This document shows, piece after piece, positions 62,167 to 64,000 of a stretch of DNA of 64,000 bases (within the stretch, counting starts at the first letter, position 1; every line of letters starts with the position of its first letter). A program made the translations under genes and the position numbers. The notes under the pieces were generated by a model. It searched no databases and had not been told where the DNA came from. It worked only from the letters and a program-made list of their open reading frames with translations. This DNA is from Bacteroidota bacterium (GTDB lineage: Bacteria > Bacteroidota > Bacteroidia > Chitinophagales > Chitinophagaceae), in contig JAFDXG010000007.1 in NCBI GenBank assembly GCA_018268105.1, positions 1 through 64,000 on the forward strand. The letters are read 5' to 3'.

Positions 62167-63249
62167 ATGAACAAGAATCATTATGTGGCAATCATGGCCG
62201 GAGGAATTGGCAGCAGATTTTGGCCGCTTAGCAGAACTTCTTATCCAAAACAATTTCTTGATATTTTAGGCAGTGGTAAAACGCTGATACAACAAACTTT
62301 CGACCGGTTTGCTGATTTTATTCCTAAAGAAAATATTTATATCATCACTTCTGATGAATATATACCCATTGTAAAAACTCAGTTACCTTTTGCTGTTGAA
62401 GAAAATATCTTAGGCGAGCCTTCCCGAAAAAATACAGCACCCTGTATTGCTTATATTGCTCACAAACTGAAAAAGATTAACCCCGACGGATGCCTTATTT
62501 GTGCACCGGCCGACCATTTGGTTTTAGAGCAGATCGCTTTTAAAAAAGTATGTATAGAAGCATTAAACTTTGTTCGTGTAAATAATGCACTGGTTACACT
62601 GGGTATAAAACCCACCCACCCCAATACTGGTTACGGATATATACAACATGAGCAGTATGAAGTAAGCGACAATGTATTTAAAGTAAAAACATTTACCGAA
62701 AAGCCTAACCTTGAAATAGCCAGGACATTTTTGGCAAGCGGGGATTTTTTATGGAATGCCGGCATATTTGTGTGGAAGGTGAAAAATATTTTGCAGGCCT
62801 TTGAAAAATATCTACCGGAAATAAATGAACTTTTTGTTGCTGAGGAAAAAGCGCTTAACACCGCTAAAGAGAAAAAAGCTATGGATAAAATTTATCCCCT
62901 CTGCACCAGTATATCAATAGACTATGGTATAATGGAAAAGGCGGACAATGTATATATCATCCCTTCAAGTTTTGGCTGGAGCGACCTGGGTACCTGGAAC
63001 TCCGCTTATGAGAATATAGATAAAGATGATGCGGGTAACGCTGTATCATGCAGGAATTCAATGCTTATTGATGCCTCAAACAATATGATTCATGCGGGAC
63101 AGGATAAACTGATTGTATTGCAAGGGTTAGAAAATCACATCATAATTGACACTGATGATGTATTATTGATTTGCAACCGCAGCAAAGAACAGGAGATTAA
63201 AGAATTTGTAGCTGAAATAAAGAGAAGTAAGGGGGAAAGGTTTCTTTGA
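62167..63249 (+). CDS. manC: Mannose-1-phosphate guanylyltransferase
   Basis: A 360-residue nucleotidyltransferase making GDP-mannose. Diagnostic segments are AIMAGGIGSRFWPLSRTSYPKQFLDILG (GTP loop with KQF), GEPSRKNTAPCIAY, ICAPADHLV and FTEKPNLEIARTFLASGDFLWNAGIFVWK. It lacks the isomerase C-terminal domain of bifunctional enzymes. It is the second gene of the kdsD-like operon and supports cell-surface glycan synthesis. Confidence 0.94.
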   Translation: MNKNHYVAIMAGGIGSRFWPLSRTSYPKQFLDILGSGKTLIQQTFDRFADFIPKENIYIITSDEYIPIVKTQLPFAVEENILGEPSRKNTAPCIAYIAHKLKKINPDGCLICAPADHLVLEQIAFKKVCIEALNFVRVNNALVTLGIKPTHPNTGYGYIQHEQYEVSDNVFKVKTFTEKPNLEIARTFLASGDFLWNAGIFVWKVKNILQAFEKYLPEINELFVAEEKALNTAKEKKAMDKIYPLCTSISIDYGIMEKADNVYIIPSSFGWSDLGTWNSAYENIDKDDAGNAVSCRNSMLIDASNNMIHAGQDKLIVLQGLENHIIIDTDDVLLICNRSKEQEIKEFVAEIKRSKGERFL

Positions 63250-63556
63250 TACCGGAGGCATATACCGGTGCTGGGGTTCCTTTCAAACTGTATCAAATTT
63301 AAAAAACAGACCTGACCGAAGCCAGGTCTGGCGCATGATAGTAAGAAGCAAAACGATAGGAGTAAACTCTTACCTTCGGTAAACGTATATTTTTAATAAG
63401 ACAGTATAAATGATTATTCAAATTTTAGGAAATTTTTTAGCAACCCTTTAAAGTTGATATTTGTCAATCATAGTATAATGTAGACCTGGCTATGAAAGCG
63501 CGGATAAAAAATTTAAAAATTCAATTGAGCTATATTTACTTTACAAATATTAGAAT
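63250..63556. other. Intergenic region with minus-strand terminator
   Basis: About 307 AT-rich bases between manC and a small gene. It holds a strong hairpin with its U tract on the minus strand (next entry) and a weak TTACC-TTC-GGTAA hairpin at 63370-63382. No plus-strand terminator with a clear U tract is seen for manC. Confidence 0.5.
63301..63330 (-). terminator. Minus-strand rho-independent terminator
   Basis: CAGACCTG (63307-63314) and CAGGTCTG (63323-63330) form a perfect 8-bp stem with an 8-base loop. On the minus strand it is followed by TTTTTT (63306-63301). The nearest minus-strand gene is the acyl-CoA dehydrogenase, 440 bases away, so it may end that transcript or an unlisted small RNA. 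Confidence 0.75.
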
Positions 63557-63733
63557 ATGAAAGAATTAATTGACCGTTTGAAAAACGAAGCGGGGCTTTC
63601 GGAAGAGCAGGCATTAAAAGCAATTACTATGATGAAAGACTTTGCAAAGGAAAAATTTCCTTTGCTATCCGGAGCAATTGAAAAAGTTTTTAGCAAATAT
63701 GCTCCAAAAGATGAGGACGATTTTCTGGCATAA
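63557..63733 (+). CDS. Small conserved-type helical protein (58 aa)
   Basis: A 58-residue protein starting MKELIDRLKNEAGLSEEQAL. It is wholly helical by pattern: a first amphipathic helix, a turn at GLSEEQ, a second helix KAITMMKDFAKEKFPLLSGAIEKVF and an acidic tail (DEDDF). The layout resembles small DUF2267-like or similar two-helix proteins found in Bacteroidota. There is no signal peptide. Function unknown. It is convergent with the acyl-CoA dehydrogenase gene. Confidence 0.72.
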   Translation: MKELIDRLKNEAGLSEEQALKAITMMKDFAKEKFPLLSGAIEKVFSKYAPKDEDDFLA

Positions 63734-63769
63734 AATCCAAGGGTAAAGAAACCATTACGTTTCATTTTA

Positions 63770-64000
63770 TCAAGCCTGTAGTACTTCTCTTGCAATTACT
63801 ATTTTTTGTATTTCGCTGGTGCCTTCTCCTATAGTGCATAGCTTACTGTCTCTATAGAATTTTTCAACAGGAAAATCTTTGGTGTAGCCGTATCCACCGA
63901 AAATTTGCACAGCGTCGTTGGCAACTTTTACTGCTACTTCACTGGCATAATATTTTGCCATTGCCGCTTCTTTAGTCATGTGCAGTCCCCTGTTCTTTTT
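63770..64000 (-). CDS. Acyl-CoA dehydrogenase, C-terminal part (gene runs off the window)
   Basis: The last 76 codons of an acyl-CoA dehydrogenase. The frame stays open to the window edge, so the true start is beyond 64000; an internal ATG at 63979 is not the start. Seen are [46 protein letters not shown] and the [10 protein letters not shown] motif, which carries the catalytic glutamate of short-chain members. It oxidises acyl-CoA with FAD and passes electrons to ETF. Confidence 0.93.
   Translation of the reverse strand, partial: KKNRGLHMTKEAAMAKYYASEVAVKVANDAVQIFGGYGYTKDFPVEKFYRDSKLCTIGEGTSEIQKIVIAREVLQA

Noticed and set aside
63770..63979. Complete 69-residue protein starting at 63979
   Set aside because: The frame is open to the window edge and the sequence is the C-terminal end of a much longer acyl-CoA dehydrogenase.

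Overview
This 64 kb window looks like chromosomal DNA of a member of the Bacteroidota, most likely the Chitinophagaceae. The evidence is a giant PKD protein with a C-terminal gliding/T9SS sorting domain, a PorG-like (DUF6089) outer-membrane protein, a TonB receptor paired with a HmuY-like lipoprotein, futalosine-route menaquinone synthesis (mqnC), AT-rich 5' ends without clear Shine-Dalgarno sequences, and several TAnnTTTG -7 promoter elements. Genes are mostly single or in short two-gene units on both strands. There is no phage, IS element, CRISPR array or rRNA operon.

Layout. 0-8 kb: glutamine synthetase family enzyme, lamin-tail surface protein, a small HExxH protein, PrxQ/BCP peroxiredoxin, an M23 peptidase, a small membrane protein and a DUF6089 barrel. 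7.8-8.6 kb: a gene-poor stretch with a frameshifted relic. 8.6-18 kb: paired M16 peptidases (one active, one without its zinc motif), a retropepsin-PDZ protein, mqnC, a Dabb protein, then an envelope block (amidase, L,D-transpeptidase, MerR regulator, membrane-anchored M23). 18-28 kb: alaS, dps, an amino-acid permease translationally coupled to a MetC-like lyase, TolC plus membrane-fusion protein, gpsA. 28-40 kb: small barrel-like protein, TonB receptor with HmuY-like lipoprotein, CapK-like ligase, the 1651-aa PKD protein, an unknown protein and an M19 dipeptidase. 40-50 kb: Sua5/YciO, radical SAM-SPASM, VOC and LLM enzymes, tRNA-Arg, MarC, BtuB-type receptor behind a cobalamin riboswitch, a NadR-type kinase, a saccharopine-dehydrogenase-like enzyme, DoxX-like and VOC proteins, and a 43-aa cysteine-rich lipoprotein. 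50-64 kb: glycosyltransferase, kdsB, fatty-acid hydroxylase, DUF2007, dnaN, recX, an unknown two-gene unit, tRNA-Phe with a nearby partial copy, metallophosphoesterase, recQ, kdsD-type isomerase, mannose-1-phosphate guanylyltransferase, a 58-aa protein and the 3' end of an acyl-CoA dehydrogenase gene.

Functional themes are envelope building (Kdo activation by kdsD and kdsB, GDP-mannose supply, peptidoglycan hydrolases and cross-linker), TonB uptake of B12 and probably haem, T9SS surface proteins, and housekeeping replication/repair. No obvious defence island or biosynthetic cluster is present. The least explained items are the lysine-tailed protein/outer-membrane protein pair at 55.4-57.2 kb, the decayed gene at 7.8-8.2 kb, the tRNA-Phe 3'-half copy carrying a palindrome, and two same-strand terminator-like hairpins ahead of the amidase.
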